DNA from: Ornithodoros turicata
Taxonomy: Eukaryota > Arthropoda > Arachnida > Ixodida > Argasidae
Assembly: GCF_037126465.1 (NCBI RefSeq)
Contig: NC_088206.1
Location: 57,082,841 to 57,146,840, forward strand
Length of the DNA stretch: 64,000 nt
Reading direction: 5' to 3'
The position numbers and the translations under genes were made by a program. Below are positions 1 to 10,522 of the stretch, piece by piece; position 1 is the first letter of the stretch; the number at the start of each line of letters is the position of its first letter. Below the pieces are notes generated by a model. That model was given only the letters and a program-made list of their open reading frames with translations. It did no database searches and was not told the origin of the DNA.

Positions 1-1060
1 CAGAGTCTCATAGGCTTCGTAGCTAAGGACGTAACACCACCGGAAACTTCCTGTTCTACCGGTACCACCGACCTTCGTAAGCCTTCCGACCCTTCTGGAA
101 AGAAGAGATCAGGTTCCCCTCCCGCCAAGTCCTTCTAGCCCATTTTTATGCGCTGGTAGACGAGAAGTTTTCTACGTCTACAGCAGCATACACAGATTGC
201 GGATCCAGGAACGGCCAGTGTGCCTCGCCATTCGTGATCCCATCCGAAGGCGTAGTGAAAGGACGACGCCTTTCTCATCCAACCTCATCAACAGCTGCGG
301 AACTCTATGCCATCCTTTTCTTTCTGCAGCACATCGTTGATTTTATCCCGCGGGAATGGGCAGCCTTCACTGACTCAAAATCTACATTGCAAACTATTGA
401 AAATACGAGGGTCATCCGCACCCCTATAGTCACGGATGTGTTAATGGCTTACCACCCCGGGTACGAAGCAGGCTACAGGTTGGTTCTCCAGCCCATTGTG
501 GTGTCGTGTGGGGAATCAGCAGGCCGACAGCGTCGCAGGAGCAGCTCTCTCGTATCGGAAACGGACCAGTATTGCACTGCTGAGAGGAGACCGTCGTTCC
601 ATTCAGCGACCCCTCGTGACACCCCTGGCTTCCCGCCAATGGACAACAGACATTCTCCCCCTACCTATGCTGAGCAGAGTTGATCAAACGCCCGCTTTCC
701 GCATGCCATGAAACACCTCTCGTCAAGATGCTGCATTAACTCATCGGACGCGACTCAATATGTGGCTTTTACAGCTCAGTGGCGTTACCGCTCTTCATTG
801 CCCAGAGTACAAACGTTGCCGAATCGCACTCTCCGGGTCTCTTAGTCAGCAGGACTATCGCCCCTTTTCCCTGTCAAAATTGTTTGGTCCCTTGCCGAAT
901 CTAGCCCACCAATGCTCTGCGCTCAAAGCTCTTTCGACCTTTCTGAAATCAATCCTTGAAGGGGCTCATCTCATTTCCCACATCACCATCCAGCAATGGG
1001 GTAGAGTATCACCTCTGGCGATGAAAGTTGTTCTTGGCTACACATGCCGGCAGTGAATCA
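1..1060 (+). pseudogene. Degenerate 3' part of an RNase H-bearing non-LTR retrotransposon
   Basis: This stretch is a decayed copy of the element that lies in the opposite orientation at about 7275-8640. The two share the block before the RNase H domain, the RNase H domain and the C-terminal tail. In the frame opening near 234 the second and third RNase H acidic motifs are visible (AAELYA, then FTDSKS). The final Asp region (ADSV) is in another frame from about 496. The zinc-binding tail is split again near 760. Several frame changes and stops make it non-functional. The 5' part of the element lies outside the window. RNase H domains of this type occur in I/R1-group LINEs; the exact clade is not resolved. 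Confidence 0.8.
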
Positions 1061-1090
1061 ACAAATTAATTTCCTGAAATATATGTTAAG

Positions 1091-1096
1091 TTTATT
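1091..1096 (-). terminator. Poly(A) signal of the transporter gene
   Basis: An AATAAA hexamer on the minus strand lies about 63 bases past the transporter stop codon. The position is normal for a short 3' UTR. Confidence 0.6.
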
Positions 1097-1158
1097 TTCA
1101 TCACAGGCTAATAAACCTCATGCCTATCATGTCATTCTAAAGTAGCGCCACGTGGAAC

Positions 1159-3441
1159 TCACACAGACAAGCATCTCTCACGTGATGGTCCAGGACGCTT
1201 ATTAAGGCGGGGTGCCGAATGCCTTCGAGAGGTAGATGGATTGCCACCAACAGGTAGTCTAGCTACCGATTCAAATCTACTATTCGAGGTACGAGATATC
1301 GATAGAGATGGCTGAAATTGCTCGATTGATTCTGCAGACCTGGCACGCGTTGTCGTTCGAGACGCATGTGAGGACTCCAGAGACCAGAGCCTCCTCGGTG
1401 ACGTTCTACAGAAATGCTCCGGTAATGTCTCTTGAAAATATCTCCTGCAGTCGAGTCTTTCTAGGTCCTTCATGGTGTTGAGTAGCGGTTGAGAATGGCT
1501 TCGCGGTAATGGCAGCAGCGCCAATACCGCAAATGACATTAAAACTGTGAGCAGTGCCATCGTCATGTGCGGCGATATGATGTCCTGCGATGCGGTCAGC
1601 GCTATAGCGGTTGCACCTCCCACTCCACCGAAGGAATACGCCGTGCAGACGCCAAGGCTGCGCAGTATAGTCGGGAACAGTTCAGCCGTGTAAATGTGAT
1701 TCGCCGTCAACGCAATATATGTGGCTCCTCTGGCTACCACCACAACCGCGTTGGTGAGATTTAGCAGTCTCGAAGAGTAGCGCGCGACCAACACAGCGCC
1801 ACAACAGACCAAGAACCCGAAGGTCGCAACCAGCGTGATCTTCAAGCCTCCTCTGTTTATGGCCAAATAAGCTATGGCGATGAGTGGGCTTGGAACAGCT
1901 GCGCTGGCGATACTTGCCCACCACTTCTCTTGTACAACGGTCGTCATTTTGAGTGCGTAAAACGAAAACGCTGTACCGAACCAGGTGAAGAAAAGTAAAC
2001 TGCATCGCACCCGCAGCAGCGGGGAGGTGAACAGGTAGATGGGCGTCACTCGCAGGGAATCCTCCTTCTTGAGTATTTCCATCTTCAACTTCGAGTAACG
2101 TGTCCGAACCATCTCGTGCCGAATATTGTTCATTTTCGCTGCCCAAAGAATCGCTCTTTCGGCGCTGCGGAAATTGCACGTTGCGAGAAGCCACCGTGGA
2201 GATTCGCTGATCATGTAGAACGCGGTGACCAGGAGCACCGTGAGAGCCATGAAAACAGCCTGGTGGGCGCGCCAGGGAATGGTGAACTCCTGTAGCACAA
2301 CGAGGACGATGCTTGCTATGCCGACTCCTAGTGATGCTGAAGTAATGCAATAAAGCATACGATGCTCAGCAGATGTGATTTCGAGCAGTAGGACGAAAAT
2401 GGTGACGAATATTGTGCTGGAGCATCCTGCCACGACACAGCGAGCGCATACAAAAAGTGTGAAGTTGGAAGTGAAACAGGTTCCCAGACCAGCGATCTGA
2501 ATGACAGCGATGGCGATACAAGCAACCGGACGACGTCCAATTTGATCGGCAGCCATACCCGTAAAGGGCACTGCAATCGCCGCTCCAATCAGGTACGTCA
2601 CTGCCGCGTACCACAGCAGCCACTCCCTGCTGCATACCAGGTCCCACGTGCTGATGATTGTGCGGTAAGAGCTTTCGTATTCCCAGGCGGAACATGGCAT
2701 GGATGTCTTGTTAGGGCCAAACGGATGGTCGTAGACGTTGCAACGGCTGTAGCTCCCATCGGATTCCAATGGAAGGGCAACGTTCTTCCACTCCGTTACG
2801 GTAATTTGTTGGAATGCGGCGGGTCGTTTGCACCAGAAGTCGACTCCGCGAGCGATCACCGTGAAGGCTAGGCCATGGCACTCAAGGACCACCAAGGACA
2901 GCACGCAGCAAAAGAGTGTCATGCGCTGATATGAGCCATGCCCGTAGATGGTAGATTGACTTCCTTCGAGCTCTTCGGGTTCTTCGAAGTGTAGACTGGA
3001 AACGGTGCTCGCACTACGCTCAAGGGAAGGGCTTTGCGGGCCAGATGGACTGCCCATGGACCCTTCGAATATCACTGGCTCCTGTGGAAGCGGTTGGGAC
3101 GACGACTTCGATGGACGTGCGATGGCTGGTTTGTTCTCAATGTTTGTTTCTGACGTCTTAGACTCTATGATGGTTCTAACGTTACCTTGTAATGGCTGGG
3201 AGTGCGAAGACAGAGATGACTCTGAGCTATCAGACTCCCTTGTACTGCAGCTGAACGACCGTGATGGCCGGGCAAGTCGCCCTTGTGTTCCAGGATGGAC
3301 GTAATGTCGATCTGTTTCAGACTCAAGCGATCCAACGGACTTCGGACGCTTCAAAGACATCGCAAACATCCGTGTTCTTCGTCGCGTTTTCCGATCAACT
3401 GTGCACGAGAAGCTATAGCACTCACGTGCGTGTAGCCACAT
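1159..3441 (-). CDS. SLC22-type organic ion transporter (MFS), single exon
   Basis: The reading frame encodes 760 aa from the first in-frame ATG. A second ATG 25 codons further on is an alternative start. An in-frame stop lies just upstream. It is a plasma-membrane major facilitator of the organic cation/anion transporter family. Residues 1-170 form a long Ser/Pro-rich, presumably cytoplasmic, tail, which is unusual because SLC22 proteins normally begin close to TM1. TM1 (about 173-197) is followed by the large extracellular loop with family Cys positions and the CSAWEY motif (250-256). The MFS signature DQIGRRP is at 299-305, ESPRWLL at 413-419 and ELFPT at 587-591. About twelve hydrophobic segments fit the family. 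The C-terminal 100 residues are again Ser/Arg-rich. No frame break is seen and a poly(A) signal follows. The substrate cannot be told from sequence. The lack of introns over 2.3 kb may mean a retrocopy or an intron-poor lineage; an upstream non-coding or short coding exon is possible, because an acceptor-like CAG lies near 3475. Confidence 0.9.
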   Translation of the reverse strand: MWLHARECYSFSCTVDRKTRRRTRMFAMSLKRPKSVGSLESETDRHYVHPGTQGRLARPSRSFSCSTRESDSSESSLSSHSQPLQGNVRTIIESKTSETNIENKPAIARPSKSSSQPLPQEPVIFEGSMGSPSGPQSPSLERSASTVSSLHFEEPEELEGSQSTIYGHGSYQRMTLFCCVLSLVVLECHGLAFTVIARGVDFWCKRPAAFQQITVTEWKNVALPLESDGSYSRCNVYDHPFGPNKTSMPCSAWEYESSYRTIISTWDLVCSREWLLWYAAVTYLIGAAIAVPFTGMAADQIGRRPVACIAIAVIQIAGLGTCFTSNFTLFVCARCVVAGCSSTIFVTIFVLLLEITSAEHRMLYCITSASLGVGIASIVLVVLQEFTIPWRAHQAVFMALTVLLVTAFYMISESPRWLLATCNFRSAERAILWAAKMNNIRHEMVRTRYSKLKMEILKKEDSLRVTPIYLFTSPLLRVRCSLLFFTWFGTAFSFYALKMTTVVQEKWWASIASAAVPSPLIAIAYLAINRGGLKITLVATFGFLVCCGAVLVARYSSRLLNLTNAVVVVARGATYIALTANHIYTAELFPTILRSLGVCTAYSFGGVGGATAIALTASQDIISPHMTMALLTVLMSFAVLALLPLPRSHSQPLLNTMKDLERLDCRRYFQETLPEHFCRTSPRRLWSLESSHASRTTTRARSAESIEQFQPSLSISRTSNSRFESVARLPVGGNPSTSRRHSAPRLNKRPGPSRERCLSV

Positions 3442-3483
3442 TTGGCATTGGTCGACGGCCTCTTCGTATCTAGCACTGGCCAC

Positions 3484-4485
3484 AGAGTAGCCTCAGACGC
3501 TTTAAGAAAAATGTCGGTACAGTTCCCTGTGAAGCCGGCCAAGGACGCACTGCCCCCCCCCCCCTGCGATAGTCGTAACATTGCCCGCATAAGCGTGGCC
3601 GACTACGGGAAGCAGTTACATCACCAACAACAACAGACCCCCCCCCCCCCCAATCCCCTGCGAGACGTTACTGAGCTCCGGCATAAATTGCCACAGCTCT
3701 TACATTTTCTCGGGTATCCGATAAAACAGTCACAGGCAAAGACCGTTTTGTCTCCTATTACTACGTATGCGTTTGCGTCCTATGCGTTGTGTATGCGTAT
3801 GCGTCCTATTGCTACGTAATTGCTATAGCACTTCTTAGAGACTGCATGTGACATGTAATGCCGGACTGCCGGAGAGTGCTAGAGCCCAGACCCCAAAACT
3901 TATCCGAATTTATGAGCCATGCGGCTGCTTGAACCGTCACACAACTTAGCAGTACATATCAGTGCAGTGTAATCTGGAAGAATTTCAACAAGGTATATGG
4001 CAGATCTTTTTCCTGGTCGAGAAAAAAAAAGACAGCCGTCCGCAACATATCGCAAGTTTAGTTCCTTACTCTTTTTATACGTCCGACAGTAGTAGTGTTA
4101 AACAACTTCCTATCTCCTGTTCAACTAGTGATCTATAGGTGATCATTTCCTTGTTGGTTGCTTATAAATGTGTGTTTTCCAAAACCGATTAAGCGACTTG
4201 GTCAGCCCATTGGTCGGGTGACACACAGTTCTTCTCCAGTGTCGTCGGGGCGTTGAGGAATCCCTGGCTCATCAGGCCACGTGACAAGGGGAAACAACCA
4301 TAAAGAAAAATATCAGACAGTATTTTGAAGTTGAAATTGCAAATATTCTACGGCGCAATGGAGAAACGGGTCAAAGGCCGGCAAAGATGAGCAGTATGGA
4401 GACCTTACCGCAGTCAGTGGTTTATTCAGAGTCGCAAGTACGGGGGTTGTTGCCAAAAGTTGGAGGTGCGTCAATTACAAAACAA
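3484..4485. other. Upstream region of the transporter, no gene seen
   Basis: This is non-coding on both strands. It holds two cytosine runs (3553-3564 and 3638-3651) and a short stretch of TATGCGT-type repeats near 3765-3815. A promoter for the minus-strand transporter would be expected here, but I cannot pick out a TATA box or initiator with confidence. Confidence 0.4.
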
Positions 4486-4600
4486 AAGCAACTTTATTTA
4501 CATGATGATGAATGGGGAGTAGCATCGCCAAGGGCGCCTGCTGGCGGTAATGTCGTGAAGTCCCCTCTTTTGCAACCTGTTGAAAAGTTCAGTAGTGGTC
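4486..4600 (-). repeat. Possible 3' end of an RNase H LINE
   Basis: Read on the minus strand, this stretch ends in a short ATGATG-like tail next to AATAAAGTTGC. Its layout resembles the 3' end of the LINE copy near 7275-7340 (gatgcnactcccc followed by an AATAAAGTTG tail). The similarity is short and the call is tentative. Confidence 0.3.
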
Positions 4601-4904
4601 CCTAGAGTCACTAAATAGGGAACCGAACAGCGACACTCAGCCACGCCGGCGAGCGAGACCGCCATTTTGGGTCCGGCGCGGCTGCATCGACTAGCAACGG
4701 GACGCCAATCTCCGCCTTCTCCACCACAGAACAGCGCGCAGTCGAGCCATCTCGCAACCGAGGAACCCGGTTTTGGATGGAGGGGACTCAACATGGACGG
4801 CGCGTTCTTAGAAGGGGGAACCACGTGACACGATCGGCCCCATCGCGGACACCGAACGGCGGCTCCGGCGCGGAAAAGGAGTGCGATACTGCACCGCTAT
4901 TTAG

Positions 4905-6891
4905 CAGTGTTGTACGTATCGCCGTTACAAGTAACGCCGTTACAGTAATCGATACTTTTTTAGTATTGGAGTGCGTATCGCGATACTTTTTTAAGTCGGT
5001 ATCGGAAAAGTATTTCCGTTACAAATTTGTGGTAGCGCGATCTCTGTATCGTTACCGATACCAATACTTTTTAGTGCCCCACCCTTTCTTCACCGCCCAT
5101 ATTTCTCACTCTTATTCATTGTCAATGGTCCGCCTAGCCCCCGACAAGAAGCGTGTAGACAGGCATACGTGCTCTATAACCGGAATTATGGAATTATACC
5201 AAACACATGTTCACTGTTTTTCTTTGAAACTGGAGGAAATAACCAGGCTCATTTCAACAAAAGAGTTGAAACGGGTCCGATCGGAGTGTTCCGTGTATGC
5301 CCGGCATGATGCGCACTGCTGCATTTTTCAATAGCGATTCACAGAATTGTAGCCCACAACAGTTTTCGCGAATGTTCCACCGACAACATTTAGGTCAACG
5401 AACAGAGGTTGCGCACTGGATTCCACTGCTCAGCTGCCGTGTCGCACTGAGTCACGCTCACGTATACTGTGGCATTGTTAACTCCGGATAGAATTCCTTG
5501 GTCACTGGACTCCACAGTATGTGTGGGCCTGACACTAACGTAATTGTCACACTTGCCTCTGTCAGCTGCCGGAGAGAGTACAGCCTGCAAGGATGGCAGA
5601 AGATGGCTTCGAGAACCAGCTATTGATAAAAGTCAAGCATGACGTGTCCGAGCTACATATGAAATATGCTGTCTTTTTACTGCGAAACTGTTCACGTAAG
5701 CATATTTTTATGTTGCATCATCTTCGTATTTCAAACGAAAGTATCGCGCAAAGTATTGCGTTACTTTTTTTTTAGAAACGGTTACTTTTTTTTAGAAACG
5801 GTAGCGGTACTCCGTTACTTTAAAAAAGAAGTATCGATATCGGTATTTCGATACTTTTTACTCAAGTAACGAGTATCGGTATCGCGATTAGAGCACTGCA
5901 CGGGCCCGGGCCCCCGACCCGGCCCGGGCCCGACCCGGCCCGCGGGCCGGGCTGGGCTTGTTATTGGCTGTGTGCTCCGGGCCGGGCCGAGCCCGGGCCG
6001 ACAAAATACGCCAGCACCGCGGGCCGGGCCGGGCCCGGGCCGTTAAAATACGCCACCACCGCGGGACGGGCCGGGCCCGGGCCGACAAATATGTTCCCGA
6101 GAGTCAGGCCCGGCCGGGCCACGCAGCTAATTCCACACATTGGAGATGCATTAGTTCATGATGTGATGTGATGTGATGTGAATAAAGAAAAAAATGGGGA
6201 TGTAAGTTTCGACGAAGTCAAACTGTCTACCCCAGTACACTTAATACAGAAAGTTCAATCATGCGCTTGCGTCATTCCTGTGCATCTTTTGCAAAGACAA
6301 GCAAAGGGTACTGCATTATGCATATGATTCGACCCTCTAGAACATTCTCCAAGCCACTTTACATTGCTCCTCACTCCTCACATATTTCACAATCACTTTG
6401 GCAAAGCTTGGTGAGAGGGATAGGGACTGGGAGAAGCAGTTTGTCGACAGCATGCTCTATCTCCGCAAAATCTTGACAGTGTAACGATAACGCCCCGTGC
6501 GTTCTGGATTTAATTTGGTCTCGTGCGGTTACGGTGTTAAACCGCCATCACTTGTATGTTTGTCTTCTCTCCTTATAAATTTACTTATAAATTTGTTTGA
6601 TAATCGCCAGAAACGCGTACGTCGCGGCTGGAAATACTAGGCCGGGATCTACTCGCCGGGTCACCGGGCCGGGCCGGGCCGGGCTCTATTTGCTTAGACG
6701 CCGGGCCGGGCCGGGCTCTAGTCACTGGGTCACCGGGCCGGGCCGGGCCGGGCCGCATAAAAATATGAAGGTCCGGGCCCGGGTCGGGCCGGGCCATTTT
6801 TCGATGCGCCCGGGCCGGGTCGGGCCCGGAAAAGTCGGCCCGTGCAGTGCTCTAATCGCGATACCATATTTCGGTAACGGGTACAACACTG
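4905..6891. mobile_element. Non-autonomous hAT-type element (TIR CAGTGTTGTAC)
   Basis: The 11-bp terminal inverted repeat CAGTGTTGTAC is exact at both ends. It is flanked by an exact 8-bp duplication, CTATTTAG, at 4897-4904 and 6892-6899. Just inside the ends lie subterminal repeats rich in GTATCG and GTAACG. No transposase is visible. A second element (5889-6854) is inserted inside it, so the outer element was about 1 kb when it moved. The 8-bp duplication and the YARNG-type end place it with hAT. Confidence 0.9.
5889..6854. mobile_element. hAT-type element with GC-rich arms nested in the previous one
   Basis: Its ends are TAGAGCACTGCACGGGCC and the exact reverse complement. The 8-bp target duplication ATCGCGAT is exact (5881-5888 and 6855-6862) and is itself a palindrome. 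Both arms are made of GGGCCGGGCC-type repeats (about 5900-6120 and 6655-6840). An AT-richer core without coding potential separates them and includes a short GATGT run at about 6158-6180. A diverged relative of the same family lies at 20907-21310. Confidence 0.9.
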
Positions 6892-7023
6892 CTATTTAGT
6901 GACTCTAGTGATCCCAAGACGAGCGATGCTCTTCTCGAGATTTCGCAAGAGCAAATGCGCAGAGATTGTAATATAATACCTTATGCAGCATTTCTGTGAT
7001 GTAGCCATATCATCGTCATCACG

Positions 7024-7028
<5 letters not shown>

Positions 7029-7058
<30 letters not shown>
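7029..7058. repeat. (CT)15 microsatellite
   Basis: Fifteen uninterrupted CT units. Confidence 0.95.
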
Positions 7059-7061
<3 letters not shown>

Positions 7062-7274
7062 ATGTAGATGTAAGCGTGAGAAGATGTAGAAACACAGAAA
7101 GAAAACACGGATGGACAGAGGGCAGCGTTTACTATAGCAACAAAAACACAAATGATACTGATGCCCGGTCTAGACTGCCTTTGTGGCGAAGGAGTTGGCA
7201 ATCTATAGACAGGACGTCAGTATCATTTGTGTTCCCCTGTCCGTCCATGTTTTGTTTGCGTTTATCACAAACAA

Positions 7275-8640
7275 CAACAACTTTATTTTCGGCCTTGGAG
7301 AGTGGGGAGTTTCATCGCAACAGGCGATACTCTACCCCAGTGCTTGGTGGAATGCGGGGAATAAAATAACGAGCCCCTTTACAATAACGATCGAAGTCCG
7401 ATGGTGTCCAGAAATGTCAGAAGAGCTTTGAGCGCAGAGCGTTGCTGGGCTGGATTGGGCCAGGGACCAAGCAATTTCGGTAGGGAGAAAGGGCGAGAGT
7501 CCAGCTGACGAAGAGACTCGGAGAGTGTCATTCGGGAAGGTTCGTAGTGAGGGCAATGAAGAAGAATGTGCTCCAGATCCTCAAGAGCACCACAGTGGCA
7601 ACAGGTGGGAGAATCAATTTGTCTCAAGCGGTAACGCCACTGAGCTGTAAAGGCCACATCGAGGCGCATGCGGTGGATTAATGCAGCATCCTTACGAGGT
7701 GTGTTTCGTGGCATGCGGAAAGCGAGCATGGGATCAACTCTGTTCAACATAGAGGGGGGAAGAATGTCGGTTGTCCGTTGGCGGGAAGCCAGGGGTGTCA
7801 CTAGACGTCGCAGAATTGAACGGCGGTCTCCTCTGAGCAGACCAATACGGGTCCGGTTCCGAGACGAGAGTGCTGCTTCTGCGGCGCTGTCGGCCTGCTC
7901 GTTCCCCACGACACCACAATGGGCTGGAACCCACTGGAGAACTAGCCTGTGGCCTGCGGCGTAGATAGTGTGGTAAGCCATTAACACGTCGGTGACTAGG
8001 GGTGCGGATGGGCCTCGTATGCCGGAAGTTTCAATTGCTTGAAGTGCAGATTTGGAGTCTGTAAAGACTGCCCATTCCCGGGGTGGAAAATCAGCGATGT
8101 GTTGTAGAAAGAAAAGGATGGCATAGAGTTCCGCAGCTGTGGAGGAGGTTGGATGTGAAAGGCGTCTTCCGTGCACGACGCCTTCGGATGGAATGACGAA
8201 GGCTGAGGCGGACTTGTTGTTTCGGGATGCGCCATCAGTATATGCTGCCGTAAACGTAGAAAACTTCTCGTCTACCAGAGCATGAAAATGGGCTCGGAGG
8301 ACTTGAGGGGGGACCTGATCTCTTCTTTGCAGAAGGTTTGGGAGGCGTACAAACGTGGGCGGTACCGGGAGAGACCAGGGGGCTTCCGGCGGTATAGTGT
8401 CCTTAGTTATGAAGCCAGTGAGAGTCTGGCGTGTCCTCTGCGCTACTCGATAGAAGTCGCTTCCAGGGCGGTATCGAATTTTCCTGAGTAGCGGGTGGCG
8501 GGGAATGTGAGCACGCAAACGGAGGTAGTGCCGAGCCGTTTCCCGTTCACGGAGAACTTCAAGCGGGAGCTCACCAGCTTCAGCCAGTACTTGTCGTGTT
8601 TCAGCCATTCTGGGAACTCCGAGGCATCGACGAAGGCTTC
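7275..8640 (-). mobile_element. 5'-truncated RNase H LINE (3' part)
   Basis: This is a minus-strand LINE fragment. It holds the C-terminal 409 residues of the polyprotein, a short 3' UTR, and a tail reading AATAAAGTTGTTGTTG near 7275. Reverse transcriptase is missing, as expected from 5' truncation during target-primed insertion. It is a better preserved relative of the copy at the start of the window. Confidence 0.8.
7379..8608 (-). CDS. RNase H domain of a LINE polyprotein (partial)
   Basis: The open frame of 409 aa is uninterrupted. All four RNase H acidic positions can be seen: TDGA near residue 125, AELYA, TDSKSA, and the last one in the NEQADSAAE block. They are followed by a Cys/His zinc-binding tail (CCHCGALEDLEHILLHC). 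In the intact element the domain removes the RNA strand from the RNA:DNA hybrid. Here it is a dead-on-arrival fragment without RT or endonuclease. The intact frame suggests a younger insertion than the copy at 1-1060. Confidence 0.8.
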   Translation of the reverse strand: MAETRQVLAEAGELPLEVLRERETARHYLRLRAHIPRHPLLRKIRYRPGSDFYRVAQRTRQTLTGFITKDTIPPEAPWSLPVPPTFVRLPNLLQRRDQVPPQVLRAHFHALVDEKFSTFTAAYTDGASRNNKSASAFVIPSEGVVHGRRLSHPTSSTAAELYAILFFLQHIADFPPREWAVFTDSKSALQAIETSGIRGPSAPLVTDVLMAYHTIYAAGHRLVLQWVPAHCGVVGNEQADSAAEAALSSRNRTRIGLLRGDRRSILRRLVTPLASRQRTTDILPPSMLNRVDPMLAFRMPRNTPRKDAALIHRMRLDVAFTAQWRYRLRQIDSPTCCHCGALEDLEHILLHCPHYEPSRMTLSESLRQLDSRPFSLPKLLGPWPNPAQQRSALKALLTFLDTIGLRSLL

Positions 8641-9559
8641 GAGCAAACAGGGACCGAAGCGTATTTAATGAAGTTGTTGATATCCTGTGCGTTTATCACC
8701 GTGTAGATGTAAGCACCGGAAATCGGGGTTTTATTGTCTAGTCTCGATTGCTGCCGAAAAAACCCGATTTTTCAGAACGGAATAGATGCTGATAAACACC
8801 CCTAAATTGCAGGAAAAAAAATAATTCGACTGACCGAGAATTCGAGAAATTTTATATAGTACATATTATGCTGTAGGGCCGGGATATTTAGGCAATTGCC
8901 TCCTAAATGCGACATTTTAGGGGTTGTCTGCCTTTTTATCGACTCTATTGAATTGTGACCTTTTTAAACATTTTTAGACGCCGTAACAACCTTTTATACG
9001 TATATATATATATATATACATACTCGTGGAACGATGCGACAGCACCAGAGGACACGTGTTTCGCCGTGTTTGCGGCTCGTCAGCTCTGGGTAGCTGCGCA
9101 TCGTTCGGAATTGGCAAACCAGGGGTCGCTCAGCGAGCGATATACACCTGGGAGGGTGACTGAGCACTCCTCAATGCCACAGTGCAAGCCAGTGAATTAT
9201 AATGAAGGGGGGGAAGCCATTAAAGAAACAAGTAAATGACACTAGACGTATTTGAAATTAAAAATTACATATTAAGATGGCTTCTATGGCTGCTCGCAGA
9301 GAAACAGATACTCGTGGAACGATGCGACACCACCAGAGGACACGTGTTAACAGGGTTTTATTACCCAGCGTACACCTGGGCCGAGCATACCCGATAGACA
9401 CATACAAGTAGTAGAAGTAAACCCAAACACACATACAGCCGTAACTACGCGACAGGTACGTCAGTCCGCGTGCCAGGTAACCGCTTGCACAAACATTCAG
9501 AACAATGCAAGTAAGGGTAACATAACAATCATGGCATTCGGAAGGGCAGTTGGACAACT
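8641..9559. other. Non-coding repeat-rich stretch
   Basis: No gene is seen. It contains a TA dinucleotide run at about 8999-9018, two copies of a 40-base direct repeat (listed separately), and transposon-like AT-rich sequence. Part of 9300-9560 may be the 3' UTR of the L1/Tx1-like LINE that lies next to it on the minus strand. Confidence 0.4.
9021..9348. repeat. Pair of 40-bp direct repeats 288 bp apart
   Basis: The 40-base blocks at 9021-9060 and 9309-9348 differ at one position. Weaker similarity (TACACCTGGG) also recurs after each block. The likely cause is a tandem duplication whose copies have since diverged. Confidence 0.7.
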
Positions 9560-9945
9560 AAATGCTGGCTAATCGCAAAATACCGAGCGCTCCATTTTTT
9601 TGGGAAATCCTGTAAGCCCAACTCGAACAACTGCAACTCTAAATGATTGCACAGGATTTTCCGCAGGCGAATGATCTTGGGATACATCATGCGGTATGGT
9701 CTGTGCTGGGAAAGTGCTATGCAACGGCTCATCCACGCAACGAACAACGCTGTGGCCCACACCAACGTCTGGAAGCGACTCCTCCAGCGCGCCTGCACCC
9801 TGCAGGTAAGAGTCCTTCTGACAAGAGTCAGGAAGCTCTTCAGTTGTGCACAATGCTCAACAGCGTGACGGTTGGTTTCAGCAGCACCGCAATTTGGACA
9901 GCCCTTACGCCTGCTGAAACCCCACCTTGACAGCCTATCAAGGGT
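9560..9945 (-). pseudogene. L1/Tx1-like LINE, C-terminal fragment
   Basis: Read on the minus strand, it encodes the end of a LINE ORF2-type protein with a Cys/His cluster (CPNCGAAETNRHAVEHC). This cluster follows reverse transcriptase in many LINEs. It is collinear with the fragments at 10523-11400 and 14100-15410, so all three are probably parts of one insertion. Confidence 0.65.
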
Positions 9946-9948
9946 GGG

Positions 9949-10522
9949 TAAGGGTATATTTATGCTGCAGCATCGCTGCTCGCTGTTCGCTGCAGCTTCA
10001 AGCACATCGCTGCTCGCATAACCGCTAGGGTGCGTTTACTCTGCTGATTGCTCAAGATGCTGCTCGCTTTCACTATATCAGTCGCCTAGCAGCGTTCACT
10101 GTGGAAGGATGGAAACGAGGAAAAGTGGGAAGGAGGAAACCGACTTCATCACAACCAATCGCAGGTCGGATTTCAAGACGCCAGTCATCAATGATACCAG
10201 GAAGACAAACATGTTTACATTCCTAGGTGCAGCGAGCAGAGCGGCAAGCAGCGGCGAGGATAAGCGAGCAGCCAGGCTGCAGGGTAAATGCACCAACAGA
10301 AAGCTCTGTGTTTGACCTGTCATCGCCAGAAGTCAGGTAGTCCCCGGGCATGTTCAAACATGTTTGGCAGCATTGTTGTGGCGATGATCATGGCGTGCAT
10401 CTTTGGCAAGCAGCGACGCTGCAGCATGAACGCGCCCACAGAGATACATGTGTTTGTTTCGTCATCGCCAAACAGCGATGTGCCATGTGCCAGCAGCGAT
10501 GCTGCAGCATAAATGTACCCTA
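9949..10522. mobile_element. MITE inserted in the L1/Tx1-like LINE
   Basis: The imperfect terminal inverted repeats contain GGGTATATTTATGCTGCAGC on the left and its near complement on the right. Their inner parts are GCAGCGATGC-like. The insert separates two collinear LINE fragments. No transposase is seen. I could not find a matching target duplication, so the exact ends are uncertain by a few bases. Confidence 0.65.

Noticed and set aside
3442..3483. Fourteen extra N-terminal residues on the transporter
   Set aside because: They would need a GTG start; the first ATG is at 3441.
5888..6161. Arg/Pro/Gly-rich open frames
   Set aside because: They arise from the GGGCC repeats in the arms of a MITE.
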